A DNA stretch of 64,000 nt from positions 1 through 64,000 of the forward strand of contig WOUS01000006.1 in NCBI GenBank assembly GCA_009772985.1. Direction: 5' to 3'. This document shows positions 16,589 through 24,614 of the stretch, in pieces (the stretch's first letter is position 1; every line of letters starts with the position of its first letter). The position numbers and the translations under genes are program-made. The notes beneath the pieces are model-generated. The model was not told the DNA's origin. It ran no database searches and was given only the letters and a program-made list of their open reading frames with translations. The DNA is from Anaerolineaceae bacterium. Lineage in GTDB: Bacteria; Chloroflexota; Anaerolineae; Anaerolineales; Villigracilaceae.

Positions 16589-17878
16589 TCGCCCAATCCC
16601 GCGATACGTGAACCCCAGCGTGCGCATCTCGGCCGGTTCGTAGATGTTGCGCCCGTCGAACAGGATCGGCGTTTTCATTGCGTCGCGCACCTTTGCCAGG
16701 TCCAGGTTCTTGAACTCGTTCCATTCGGTGACCACGACCAGCGCGTCGCAGCCTTCCGCCAGTTTGTAGGGGTCTTCCATCAGCGTGACTGCCGGGAGCA
16801 GGTGCCGGGCGTTGTCCATCGCCACCGGGTCGTAGGCGCGGACCTTTGCGCCGGCCTCCAGGAATCCGCGGGCGATGTCAATCGAGGCGGCTTCGCGCAT
16901 ATCGTCGGTGTTGGGTTTGAACGCCAGGCCGAGCAGGCCGATGGTTTTGCCTTTCAACCCACCGGCCATTTCCTCCACCTGGCGGACAACTTTCCCGCGG
17001 CGGTCGTAGTTGGCTTTGGTGACAGTGTTCAGGATGCGCGGCTCGATGCCTTTTTCCTCGGCCATGAAAGCCAGCGCCTTGACATCCTTCGGGAAGCACG
17101 AACCGCCCCAGCCCAGGCCGGCGTCCAGCATGGCCGCGCCGATGCGCTTGTCGTAGCCCATCCCGGTTGCCACCTCCTTCACGTCCGCCCCGAGAGCCTC
17201 GCAGATGTCGGCCACTTCGTTGATGAAGGAGATCTTCGTGGCAAGGAAGGCGTTGGAGGCGTACTTGATCATCTCCGCCGTGCGCAGGTCGGTGATGAGG
17301 ATGGGGGCGCGCAGGGGCAGGTGCAGTTGCGCCACCTTTTCGGCGGCGTCGCGGTGGAGCGAACCGATCACCGTCCGGTGCGGATTCATGAAGTCGGCGA
17401 TGGCCACGCCTTCGCGCAAAAACTCCGGACAGGAGACGACCGAAAACGGGACCGGCTGCAGCTGCGCGCCGGTCACGATATCGGCGACCCAGTCCCCGGT
17501 CCCGATCGGGACGGTGGATTTATTGATGATGATGAGCGGAGCGGTCATGTTCTGCGCGATGGACTTGGCCGCGGCTTCCACGTATTTCAAGTCCGCCTCG
17601 CCGTTGTCGCCGGAGGGCGTGCCAACAGCGATGAAGGCGAATTCCGCCCCTTTCAGCGCCTCGGCGTAGGAGGTGGTGAAGACGAGCCGCCCGGCATGGA
17701 TGTTGCGCTCGACCAGTTCCTCCAGGCCGGGTTCGTAGATGGGCATGACGCCCTTCTTCAGGTTCTTGATCCGTTCTTCGTTGATGTCGATGGCGATGAC
17801 CCGGTTGCCCAGGTCGGCGAAGCACGCGCCGGTGACCAGTCCCACGTAGCCGACGCCGATGACGCAGATTTGTCTCAT
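16583..17878 (-). CDS. ugd: UDP-glucose 6-dehydrogenase
   Basis: 431 residues, the family length. The N-terminal NAD-binding start [35 protein letters not shown] and [11 protein letters not shown] lead to the central [11 protein letters not shown] helix. The catalytic Cys is in [16 protein letters not shown]. The C-terminal domain has [14 protein letters not shown]. It oxidises UDP-glucose to UDP-glucuronate for surface polysaccharides. It stands beside methyltransferases and upstream of a repeat-rich gap. Confidence 0.95.
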   Translation of the reverse strand: MRQICVIGVGYVGLVTGACFADLGNRVIAIDINEERIKNLKKGVMPIYEPGLEELVERNIHAGRLVFTTSYAEALKGAEFAFIAVGTPSGDNGEADLKYVEAAAKSIAQNMTAPLIIINKSTVPIGTGDWVADIVTGAQLQPVPFSVVSCPEFLREGVAIADFMNPHRTVIGSLHRDAAEKVAQLHLPLRAPILITDLRTAEMIKYASNAFLATKISFINEVADICEALGADVKEVATGMGYDKRIGAAMLDAGLGWGGSCFPKDVKALAFMAEEKGIEPRILNTVTKANYDRRGKVVRQVEEMAGGLKGKTIGLLGLAFKPNTDDMREAASIDIARGFLEAGAKVRAYDPVAMDNARHLLPAVTLMEDPYKLAEGCDALVVVTEWNEFKNLDLAKVRDAMKTPILFDGRNIYEPAEMRTLGFTYRGIGRQ

Positions 17879-17930
17879 GAGGAACCTCGTGAAATGAGTT
17901 TTGTCTGTTCTGTTGCAAACATCTCATAAC

Positions 17931-18076
17931 GTGTCGCTGCGAGGCGGTGTTCGCCCGCCCCGATGTTCTTACGGGGTCCGCCGAAGCAGTCTCCGGGATC
18001 GCGAGGGGATTGCTTCGTCGGGCACCCTTGCCCAGACCGCAAGGGCTGGGAAGTACGCCCTCCTCGCAACGACACA
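17931..18076. repeat. Long GTGTCGCTGCGAGG ... CCTCGCAACGACAC element (family R4)
   Basis: About 146 nt with complementary ends and internal GGATTGCTTCG / CGAAGCAGTCTCC segments. A second copy is at 29767-29921. It occupies most of the 340-base gap between ugd and the SH3 gene; no coding gene is seen there. Confidence 0.88.
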
Positions 18077-18142
18077 CCTTTTGGTTTTATGTTTGCAGCA
18101 GATCAGGTTTTGTACGACAGCGGGCTTAATATACCAGAAAAA

Positions 18143-18172
18143 CCGCCGGGAGGATGAGCATCCTCCCGGCGG
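18143..18172 (-). terminator. Intrinsic terminator of the response-regulator operon
   Basis: A 13-bp stem CCGCCGGGAGGAT with a 4-base loop. It is followed on the minus strand by TTTTT, and lies about 50 bases after the SH3 gene stop. Confidence 0.85.
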
Positions 18173-18218
18173 GCTGTTGACCACAAAACGTTGACTGCTG
18201 AACGCTAACCGCTGACCG

Positions 18219-18830
18219 CTACCCGGCCGGCGTTGGGCTGAGATACGGCGTCGGCGGAGGCGCAGGCGTGATCACCGCCGGCAGGCGCTCGTCGAAATCC
18301 TGCGGGCGAAGGAACTGCCCATAGACCCACATGCCGCCGAAATCGAGGTAGCCGGGCTGGCCGGGGCTGATGCGCACCCAGGGCGTCCCCTCGGCGCGGC
18401 CGTCGAAGGCGAGGCAGTCGTTGTCGTTCAATGTGCCGATGGCGGGATATTCCAACCCCGGCCCGGTGCGGACGTTCAGCGCCTGCGTGTCCACGCAGTA
18501 TTTCACGCCGGAGACCGCCAGGGTCGGCGCGGCTGTGGGCGGGAGCGGAGTGGGGGAGACGATGTCGGCCGGCGGGACGGTCGTCGGCGAAGCCGGGACC
18601 GGCGTGGGCGGCGTGTCGGTCGGGGCGCGGGTGGGCGTGGCCGGGCCGGCCTGCGCGGTCAGGCGCGCCTCGGCGGTCTGCGTGACGCGTTCCGCTGCTC
18701 TGAGCGGATAAACGCTCTGGAAATAAATTGTCAGCCCGGTTCCAATCAGTCCGATCAGGGCTGTGATGATTCCGCCCCACAGGGCGTATTTCGCGCCGGA
18801 CGATTTTTCTTCCTTCTCGTTTTTGGGCAT
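18219..18830 (-). CDS. Membrane-anchored SH3 (SH3_3) domain protein
   Basis: 203 residues. A charged N-terminus precedes one membrane helix (ALWGGIITALIGLIGTGLTI). Then come about 60 residues of Thr/Pro-rich linker (TPTRAPTDTPPTPVPAS) and an extracytoplasmic bacterial SH3 domain with ALNVRTGPGLEYPAIG and a WVRISPGQPGYLDF strand. Such domains bind peptidoglycan or carry stress signals; no catalytic domain is present. It lies six bases after the response regulator stop, so the two are co-transcribed. Confidence 0.78.
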   Translation of the reverse strand: MPKNEKEEKSSGAKYALWGGIITALIGLIGTGLTIYFQSVYPLRAAERVTQTAEARLTAQAGPATPTRAPTDTPPTPVPASPTTVPPADIVSPTPLPPTAAPTLAVSGVKYCVDTQALNVRTGPGLEYPAIGTLNDNDCLAFDGRAEGTPWVRISPGQPGYLDFGGMWVYGQFLRPQDFDERLPAVITPAPPPTPYLSPTPAG

Positions 18831-18836
18831 GAAGGG

Positions 18837-19229
18837 TCAGTCTTCCTCGGACATTGTTTTTTTCTGGATGGCGTCCGCGATGGTCTGCGGAAACGCCTGG
18901 ATGTTGATGGGCTTGGATAGATACTCATCGAAGCCGGAGTCCAGGGCGCGCTTGCGGTCGCCGGGCAGGGTGTGGGCGGTGATGGCCACCAGCGGGATGG
19001 CGGCCGTCTTCGGGTCCGCCTTGAGTTCGTGAGCGGCGGTCCAGCCGTCCATCTCGGGCAGGGAGAGGTCCATCAGCACCAGGTCGGGCAGGTCGCGGCG
19101 GGCGATTTCCAGGCACTCGCGCCCGGTGTGGGCGGCGAGGACTTCATACCCGGCGCGCTCCAGCAGGAACTGCACCAGTTCGAAATTGTCTTCGTTGTCC
19201 TCGACCAGCAGGATGCGGCCGTTGCTCAT
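18837..19229 (-). CDS. Single-domain response regulator (CheY-like)
   Basis: 130 residues, only a receiver domain. Key residues are visible: acidic pair in ILLVEDNEDN, phospho-acceptor Asp in LVLMDLSLPEMDGW, Thr in VAITAHTLPGD and Lys in EYLSKPI. There is no output domain, so it probably acts by protein contacts. No histidine kinase is present nearby. A leaderless promoter fixes the ATG at 19229. It is followed directly by the SH3 protein gene. Confidence 0.92.
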   Translation of the reverse strand: MSNGRILLVEDNEDNFELVQFLLERAGYEVLAAHTGRECLEIARRDLPDLVLMDLSLPEMDGWTAAHELKADPKTAAIPLVAITAHTLPGDRKRALDSGFDEYLSKPINIQAFPQTIADAIQKKTMSEED

Positions 19230-19235
19230 GGTCAA

Positions 19236-19264
19236 ACTATACTCAAACTATCCCTTTTCGTCAA
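19236..19264 (-). promoter_or_regulatory. Promoter with predicted leaderless start
   Basis: Minus-strand TTGACG (19264-19259), 17-nt spacer, TATAGT (19241-19236), then six bases (TTGACC) and the ATG at 19229. This is the clearest leaderless arrangement in the window. Confidence 0.8.
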
Positions 19265-19351
19265 TTAGATTGGGACGCGGATAAACGCGGATTTATTGTT
19301 TTCGGTTCATTGGGAGTTGCCGTGACGCGCCACTATATTTGGTGGTCTGCT

Positions 19352-19377
19352 GTGGGACAAATTGGCAATGTGTCCTA
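19352..19377. repeat. R2 hairpin GTGGGACAAATTGGCAATGTGTCCTAC
   Basis: Near-perfect palindrome in the repeat-filled gap before the glycosyltransferase. Confidence 0.75.
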
Positions 19378-19420
19378 CATGTGCTGGTCTATCACGGCGA
19401 TTCCCAGAGACCCTTGTTTT

Positions 19421-19471
19421 CTCCGCGTTTTTCCGCGCTCGCCTGCACTCGTTCTCTGAGTGTCCGCGTCC
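19421..19471. repeat. 51-nt dispersed repeat, second copy
   Basis: CTCCGCG...GTCCGCGTCC matches 5355-5405 with only two or three differences. It lies just upstream of the glycosyltransferase promoter region (TATATT near 19488). Confidence 0.88.
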
Positions 19472-19506
19472 CCATTCTTTGTGGTATATTTTCCGGTGGA
19501 GTTCCC

Positions 19507-20712
19507 ATGCGTTTGCTATTCGTCGCCGACGGGCGTTCGCCCACCGCACGCAACTGGCTGCGCCACTGGCTGGAGACCGGCCACGAGGCGCACCTCGTCT
19601 CGACCTTCCCCTGCGACCCGCCGCCGGGGCTGGCCTCGTTCCACGTCCTGCCGGTGGCGTTCAACCGGATGGCGGGCGGAGGCGGGACCGGCTCCCCGCG
19701 CCGCACCCTGATCTCGCGCCTGCGCGGCCTGCTCCGGCCGGTGCGCTACATTCTTGGACCGTTGAGCCTGCCGCGCTACCGCCGGCAGTTCCGCCGCCTG
19801 GCCGCCGAAATCGCCCCGGACCTCGTCCACGCGCTGCGCATCCCTTTCGAGGGGATGCTGGCCGAGGCCGCGCCGGAGGGTATCCCGCTGGTCGTGTCCA
19901 TCTGGGGCAACGACATCACCCTGCACGCCCGCGGCTCGTTCCTGATGGCCAAGTGGACGCGCCGCACCCTGCGCCGCGCCCAGGGACTGATGGCCGACAC
20001 TGCCCGCGACATCCGCCTGGGCCGCGAGTGGGGCTTCGACGGCCCGACGCTGGTCGTGCCGGGCGCGGGGGGTATCCGGCTGGATGAGTTTTCCGCGGCA
20101 GGCGAACGGCGCCGCCCTGAGCCTGTCGAAGGGTCCGCGCCGCTGCCGGAGGGACTGCCGGACGCGCCGCTCGTCGTCAACCCGCGCGGGCAGCGTCCCG
20201 GAAGTTTGCGGCAGGACATTTTCTTCCGCTCCATCCCGCTCGTGCTGGAAAAAGTCCCGCAGGCGGTCTTCGTCTGCCCGCCGCTGGCCGGGGACGCCGA
20301 GGCCGAACGCTGGGTGGAGGCGCTGGGCATCCGGTCCAGCACGCGGCTGTGGCCGCTGCTCACCCAGCCGCAATTGTGGGCGCTGTATCGAAAGGCACAG
20401 GTTTTTGTCTCGCCCAGCGTCCACGACGGGACGCCCAACTCGCTGCTGGAGGCGATGGCCTGCGGTTGTTTCCCGGTGGCCGGGAATATCGAATCGATGC
20501 GCGAGTGGATCACGCCCGGCGTCAACGGCCTGCTGGCCGACGCGGCCGATCCGCAGGCGCTGGCGGCGGCGATTGTCTCGGCCCTGGAAAACAAAGACCT
20601 GCGGCGCAGGGCCGCAGGCCGTAATGCTGAACTCATCGCCGAACGCGCCGATTATGCGCGTTGCATGGCGAAGGCGGAAGAGTTTTATGAAAGCGTAAAA
20701 CGTAAAACGTAA
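19507..20712 (+). CDS. Family 4-type glycosyltransferase
   Basis: 401 residues with a GT-B plan. The N-terminal acceptor half begins LLFVADGRSPTARNWLRHWL, a type seen in surface-polymer transferases, and has VSIWGNDITLHARG. The C-terminal half has FVSPSVHDGTPNSLLEAMAC, the nucleotide-sugar-binding Glu motif, then GCFPVAGNIESMREWITPG. Substrate unknown. Two repeat insertions are visible: GERRRPEPVEGS near residues 200-210 from an R3 element, and the terminal VKRKT from an R7 element. A GGTGGAG ribosome site fits the ATG at 19507. Confidence 0.88.
   Translation: MRLLFVADGRSPTARNWLRHWLETGHEAHLVSTFPCDPPPGLASFHVLPVAFNRMAGGGGTGSPRRTLISRLRGLLRPVRYILGPLSLPRYRRQFRRLAAEIAPDLVHALRIPFEGMLAEAAPEGIPLVVSIWGNDITLHARGSFLMAKWTRRTLRRAQGLMADTARDIRLGREWGFDGPTLVVPGAGGIRLDEFSAAGERRRPEPVEGSAPLPEGLPDAPLVVNPRGQRPGSLRQDIFFRSIPLVLEKVPQAVFVCPPLAGDAEAERWVEALGIRSSTRLWPLLTQPQLWALYRKAQVFVSPSVHDGTPNSLLEAMACGCFPVAGNIESMREWITPGVNGLLADAADPQALAAAIVSALENKDLRRRAAGRNAELIAERADYARCMAKAEEFYESVKRKT
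20114..20134. repeat. In-frame R3 repeat in the glycosyltransferase
   Basis: GCCCTGAGCCTGTCGAAGGG, the inverse complement of the core at 13056. It encodes PEPVEG. Confidence 0.85.
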
Positions 20713-20752
20713 ACTATTCCGCTTTACGTTTTACGCATTACGCCTTTACGCC
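20691..20752. repeat. R7 repeat, inverted pair
   Basis: AAGCGTAAAACGTAAAACGTAA is followed by its approximate inverse complement. It contributes the last codons and stop of the glycosyltransferase and also the stop codon of the convergent YtxH gene. Confidence 0.85.
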
Positions 20753-20961
20753 TTGGGGGCGCGCAGGGTTTCCAGCCGTTCCTGCAACTCGATCCGTTTG
20801 CTGGATGCCGCCTGGCGGATATCAGATACGAGGCCTTCGGAGCGGTCGCGGATCTGGCCGCGCAGTTCCTCGCCGGAGGAGGGCGCGAAGAGCAGCGCCA
20901 GGGTCGCGCCGACCAGGCCGCCCGTCAAGATGCCGATGATAAAGCTAAATGTCCGTTTCAT
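20746..20961 (-). CDS. YtxH-like small membrane protein
   Basis: 71 residues. One membrane helix (FIIGILTGGLVGATLALLFA) is followed by APSSGEELRGQIRDR and an amphipathic helix. This is the YtxH/gas-vesicle-like small-protein plan, linked to stress in Bacillus but without a known biochemical role. The AAGGAGT ribosome site fits the ATG at 20961. The last residues (APKA) and stop fall in the R7 repeat. Confidence 0.8.
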   Translation of the reverse strand: MKRTFSFIIGILTGGLVGATLALLFAPSSGEELRGQIRDRSEGLVSDIRQAASSKRIELQERLETLRAPKA

Positions 20962-21031
20962 GGTGACTCCTTGTGATAAGGGACAGGGATTATTTTGCTT
21001 ATTATAGAACAAAAAAGAACGTGATGGAAGA

Positions 21032-21060
21032 TTGCGCCTGTACTGATTTTGTGGAATAAT
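21032..21060 (+). promoter_or_regulatory. Promoter of panB-panE
   Basis: TTGCGC (21032-21037), 17-nt spacer, AATAAT (21055-21060). A leader of about 100 nt follows, containing a GGTCCTTAGCCGGACC hairpin before the panB ribosome site. Confidence 0.65.
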
Positions 21061-21164
21061 TGTCATGCCGCGCGTACACACGACGCGACGGCAATGTTTT
21101 TTGAAGGTTTCACGCCTTGTGGCGGTCCTTAGCCGGACCGGCCCCTACCGAACCGGAGGGTACC

Positions 21165-22070
21165 ATGTCCACACTTCCCCCTGTTTCCCCCGCGCCTTTG
21201 GAGCGCAAAAAGATCACCACCCTGGCCTTCCGCCAGAAGAAGGCGCGCGGCGAGAAGATCGCCGTGCTGACCGCCTACGACTACCCCAGCGCGCTGACCC
21301 TCGACCGCGCCGGGATGGACTGCATCCTGGTCGGCGATTCGCTCGGCATGGTCGTGCTGGGCTACGAGAACACGCTGCCGGTCACGATGGACGAGATGAT
21401 CCATCACTGCCGCGCCGTGGCGCGCGGCGCGAAGTCCGCGCTGCTGATCGGCGATATGCCGTTCCTGTCGTACCAGGTGTCCGTGGAAGAAGCCGTGCGC
21501 AACGCCGGGCGGTTCCTCCAGCAGGGCGGCATGGACGCGGTCAAACTGGAGGGCGGGCGCGAGCGGTTGGATGTGGTGCGCGCCATCGTCGGCGCGGGCA
21601 TCCCCGTGATGGGGCATCTTGGTCTCACGCCGCAGTCGGTCCACCAGTTGGGCGGCTTCCGTCCGCAGGGACGCACGGCTGCCTCGGCCAAACGCCTGCT
21701 CGAAGACGCGCTCCTGCTCGAACAGGCCGGCTGCTTCAGCATTGTCCTGGAATCGGTGCCGGCGCGGCTGGCGGAACTGGTCTCGCGGCGGCTGTCCATC
21801 CCGACCATCGGCATCGGCGCGGGCGCGGGCTGCGACGGGCAGGTGCTGGTGTTCCACGACCTGCTCGGCCTGTTCGACCGCTTCACGCCGAAATTCGTCA
21901 AGCAATACGCGCACCTGAATGCTGCCATGCGGAGCGCTTTCGATGAGTACATCGCCGACGTGCGGGCGGGGCGCTTCCCGGCGGGGGAGCATACGGTCGA
22001 GATGGCGGAGGAAGAATGGGAGGAATTTGTCAAACTGGACAAGCCGAAAAGCGTAAAACGTAAAGTGTAA
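21165..22070 (+). CDS. panB: 3-methyl-2-oxobutanoate (ketopantoate) hydroxymethyltransferase
   Basis: 301 residues. PanB marks: TAYDYPSALTLDRAGMD, VGDSLGMVVLGYENTLPVTM, LLIGDMPFLSY, the metal/substrate region KLEGGRE, MGHLGLTPQSVHQLGGF, ESVPARLAELV, and IGIGAGAGCDGQVLVFHDLLG. It transfers a formaldehyde unit from methylenetetrahydrofolate to 2-oxoisovalerate in pantothenate synthesis. The C-terminal KSVKRKV is encoded by the R7 repeat. The GGAGG site fits the ATG at 21165. Confidence 0.97.
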   Translation: MSTLPPVSPAPLERKKITTLAFRQKKARGEKIAVLTAYDYPSALTLDRAGMDCILVGDSLGMVVLGYENTLPVTMDEMIHHCRAVARGAKSALLIGDMPFLSYQVSVEEAVRNAGRFLQQGGMDAVKLEGGRERLDVVRAIVGAGIPVMGHLGLTPQSVHQLGGFRPQGRTAASAKRLLEDALLLEQAGCFSIVLESVPARLAELVSRRLSIPTIGIGAGAGCDGQVLVFHDLLGLFDRFTPKFVKQYAHLNAAMRSAFDEYIADVRAGRFPAGEHTVEMAEEEWEEFVKLDKPKSVKRKV

Positions 22071-22089
22071 TGCGTAAAACGTAAAGCGT
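22047..22089. repeat. R7 repeat spanning the panB stop
   Basis: AAAAGCGTAAAACGTAAAGTGTAATGCGTAA units. It encodes the last residues of PanB and fills the panB-panE gap. Confidence 0.85.
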
Positions 22090-22097
22090 GGAATGCG

Positions 22098-22979
22098 ATG
22101 GATATGTTGATCCTCGGCACCGGCGCGCTGGCGACCCTCTTTGCCGCCCGGCTTTCGGCGGCGGGCGCGGACGTGACCATGCTCGGCTCCTGGGTGGAGG
22201 GACTGGCCGCGCTGAACGAGCGCGGCGCGCAACTGGACGGCCGCTCCTTTCCCGTCCGCGTCGCGGCCGGACCGGAAGCCTGCCGCGGCGCGGGGCTGGC
22301 GCTGGTGCTGGTCAAGGCCTGGCAGACGGAGCGCGCCGCCCGCCAGCTGGCAGCCTGCCTTGCTGACGACGGGCTGGCGGTCACGCTCCAGAACGGGCTG
22401 GGCAACGACGCGGCGCTGGCCCGCTTTCTTGGCCCGCAGCGCGTGGCGGCGGGCGTGACCACCCTCGGCGCGACCCTGTCCGGTCCCGGTCGCGCCGTCA
22501 GCGGCGGCGCGGGACCGGTCACGCTGGAGGCACACCCGCGCCTGCCCGGGCTGGAGTCTCTGCTGCGCCGGGCCGGGTTCGACGTGCGCGTGGCCGCGGA
22601 TGTGCGCGCGCTGGTGTGGGGCAAACTGGCGGTCAACGCGGCGATCAACCCGCTGACGGCGCTGCTGCGCGTCTGCAACGGCGAGTTGCTGGAGATGCCG
22701 TCGGCGCGGATGCTGATGGGGGCGCTGGCGGGCGAGGCGGGCGCGGTGGCTGAGTCGCTCGGGGTGGCGCTGCCGGCTCCCGGTCCGGTGCGCAGCGCCG
22801 AGGAGGTGGCGCGGCGGACGGCGCAGAACCGTTCGTCCATGCTCCAGGATGTCCTGCGCGGCGCGCCGACCGAGGTGGATGCCATCAACGGGGCCGTCGT
22901 CCGGGAGGGGGAGCGGCTGGGCGTCCCGGTGACGGTCAACCGGGCGGTCTGGCGGCTGGTGCGGGGCCTTCGAGATTGA
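22098..22979 (+). CDS. panE: 2-dehydropantoate 2-reductase (ketopantoate reductase)
   Basis: 293 residues. N-terminal Rossmann motif MLILGTGALATLFAARL, LVKAWQTERAA and TLQNGLGNDAALA. The catalytic Lys is in VWGKLAVNAAINPLTALL, with the Glu-containing GAPTEVDAINGAVVREG later. It reduces ketopantoate to pantoate with NADPH, the step after PanB. The C-terminus has been altered by an insertion: the last codons are duplicated at 23028-23048, where the original ending can still be read. Confidence 0.95.
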   Translation: MDMLILGTGALATLFAARLSAAGADVTMLGSWVEGLAALNERGAQLDGRSFPVRVAAGPEACRGAGLALVLVKAWQTERAARQLAACLADDGLAVTLQNGLGNDAALARFLGPQRVAAGVTTLGATLSGPGRAVSGGAGPVTLEAHPRLPGLESLLRRAGFDVRVAADVRALVWGKLAVNAAINPLTALLRVCNGELLEMPSARMLMGALAGEAGAVAESLGVALPAPGPVRSAEEVARRTAQNRSSMLQDVLRGAPTEVDAINGAVVREGERLGVPVTVNRAVWRLVRGLRD

Positions 22980-23048
22980 ATTGATTGGGCAGGTGGCGTA
23001 GGTCGGATTGCCAATCCGACCTACCGTTGGCGGCTGGTGCGGGGCCTT
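22950..23048. repeat. Palindrome insertion in the panE 3' end with 21-bp target duplication
   Basis: The 21-nt sequence at 22950-22970 is repeated exactly at 23028-23048. Between them lie 57 nt that include a perfect palindrome with 13-bp arms (22998-23024, GTAGGTCGGATTG). Reading on from the second copy gives a plausible ancestral ending, RLVRGLWEN then a stop. Confidence 0.85.
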
Positions 23049-23118
23049 TGGGAAAATTGACTTTCTCCCCCAATTTGTTGGACATGGTAAGATTAGGCAG
23101 TTTTGTTGGAGGTGTTTC

Positions 23119-24033
23119 ATGCGCAAGTGGTTTGCCGTTATGATCCTGTTGGCGCTCCTGCTGGCTCCCGCCGCGGCGCGGGCGCAGGGGGGTGTGACGT
23201 TTGATTTGGTAGTGGTGAAATTGTGGCCTGAATTCGATCAGCCGGACATGCTGGTGATGTACGAACTCACGCTCTCTTCCGGTATGACGCTGCCGATGGA
23301 CTTGGATTTCCGCATCCCGGCGGGCGCCACGATCCAGGCGGTGGCGTTCGGCCAGACGCATGGCACGGTCAGCGACCAGGGGATCGTGTACACGACGCGG
23401 GCGGACGGCGACTGGATGGTGATAACGGTCAAGGATGTGTCCGGTCCCGCCGTCCGCATCGAGTATTACGACCGCCTGGAGATCGAGGGGGCCGGGCGGC
23501 ATTACGTCTATCAATGGCCGGGGGAGTATGCCGCCGCGCTGACGGTCATCTTCCAGCAGCCGGTGGACGCGACCAATCTCACTCTCGCGCCTGAACCTGT
23601 TGACCATTGGACCGATTCCATCGGCCTGGTGTATTACCAAAGCGACTTTGGGACGCTGGAAGCCGGCGAGTCTGCCACGCTGGTGGCTGATTATCAGAAG
23701 GCCACCAGCCGGTTGAGTAAGTCATTGTTGCAGCCCCAGCCGGAGGCGCCGCTCGAAGGCAATGCCGAGGGGCGGGTTTCCTTTTCCAACTACCTGCCCT
23801 GGCTGGTCGGCGGGGCGGGGGTGCTGCTGATCGCGGTCAGCCTGGCGTTTGGACTTTCGTACTGGCGGGGGACAGGCACAGGGTCCGCGCAGCGCCGGCG
23901 TCACGCCGCGGCGCGCCCGGCGAAGAAGGAGGAGACGCCGGTTGCCATCAACTGCCCCGAGTGCGGGCATCGTCTCCAGCCGGGCGACCAGTTCTGCCGG
24001 GCGTGCGGCATCCGCCTGGACGGAACGTTGTGA
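23119..24033 (+). CDS. Exported membrane protein with C-terminal zinc ribbon
   Basis: 304 residues. A signal peptide (MILLALLLAPAAARAQ) is followed by about 200 residues of predicted extracytoplasmic beta-rich domain (FDLVVVKLWPEFDQPDMLV). One membrane helix (LVGGAGVLLIAVSLAFGL) comes next, then a cytoplasmic zinc ribbon, CPECGHRLQPGDQFCRACG. I do not recognise the outer domain. It lies 88 bases before ccmE in the same direction, so a role in cytochrome biogenesis or membrane energy is possible from context only. A TTGGAGG ribosome site is present. Confidence 0.7.
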   Translation: MRKWFAVMILLALLLAPAAARAQGGVTFDLVVVKLWPEFDQPDMLVMYELTLSSGMTLPMDLDFRIPAGATIQAVAFGQTHGTVSDQGIVYTTRADGDWMVITVKDVSGPAVRIEYYDRLEIEGAGRHYVYQWPGEYAAALTVIFQQPVDATNLTLAPEPVDHWTDSIGLVYYQSDFGTLEAGESATLVADYQKATSRLSKSLLQPQPEAPLEGNAEGRVSFSNYLPWLVGGAGVLLIAVSLAFGLSYWRGTGTGSAQRRRHAAARPAKKEETPVAINCPECGHRLQPGDQFCRACGIRLDGTL

Positions 24034-24121
24034 GGGAGCGGCCAAAAATCCGCATTCTCACACTGCCTTAATCTCGGCATGTAAAATTACGGTGTAAATC
24101 ATTGACTGGAGGAATCAACTT

Positions 24122-24610
24122 ATGGGTAGCGGTCGTTTGAAATTCATCGTCGGCGGCATTTTCATCCTGGCCGCCGTGGTGTACCTGATTTTCGCGTCCA
24201 TGAACGAGAATGCCGAATTTTTCATGACGGTGGATGAATTGCAGGCCAGGAGCCAGGAGGTTGTGGGGCGCAACCTGCGCATCTCCGGCGCGGTCGTGGG
24301 CAGCACTATCCAGTACGACCCGCAGACGCTCGCTTTGTCTTTCGAGATCGCCAATGTTCCGGGCGACAACGCTGAAATCGAAGCCCAGGGCGGACTGGCA
24401 GCCGTGCTGCACGCGGCAGTCGTGGACCCGGCGCGGACGCGCATCACCGTCGTCTACTACGGCGCCAGGCCGGACCTGCTGCGGGACGAGGCGCAGGCGG
24501 TTGTCACCGGTCACCTCGGCGAAGACGGCGTCTTTTATGCGGATGAAATCCTGCTCAAGTGCCCGACCAAGTACGAACAGGCCGTGCCGGATCAGGCGGA
24601 AGGAAATTAA
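24122..24610 (+). CDS. ccmE: Cytochrome c maturation haem chaperone CcmE, CxxxY type
   Basis: 162 residues. One N-terminal membrane helix (FIVGGIFILAAVVYLIFA) and an OB-fold domain. The usual haem-binding HxxxY near the C-terminus is replaced by CPTKY (after DEILLK). CxxxY forms of CcmE are known from some sulfate reducers and archaea, where Cys takes the place of the covalent His. The protein receives haem from CcmABCD and passes it to CcmF/H. A GGAGGAAT ribosome site is present. ccmF starts four bases after its stop. Confidence 0.93.
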   Translation: MGSGRLKFIVGGIFILAAVVYLIFASMNENAEFFMTVDELQARSQEVVGRNLRISGAVVGSTIQYDPQTLALSFEIANVPGDNAEIEAQGGLAAVLHAAVVDPARTRITVVYYGARPDLLRDEAQAVVTGHLGEDGVFYADEILLKCPTKYEQAVPDQAEGN

Positions 24611-24614
24611 TTTC

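Noticed and set aside
21061-21164. Small coding frame starting at the ATG at 21065 upstream of panB
   Set aside because: It runs out of frame through panB as a long arginine-rich shadow; panB has its own GGAGG site and ATG at 21165.
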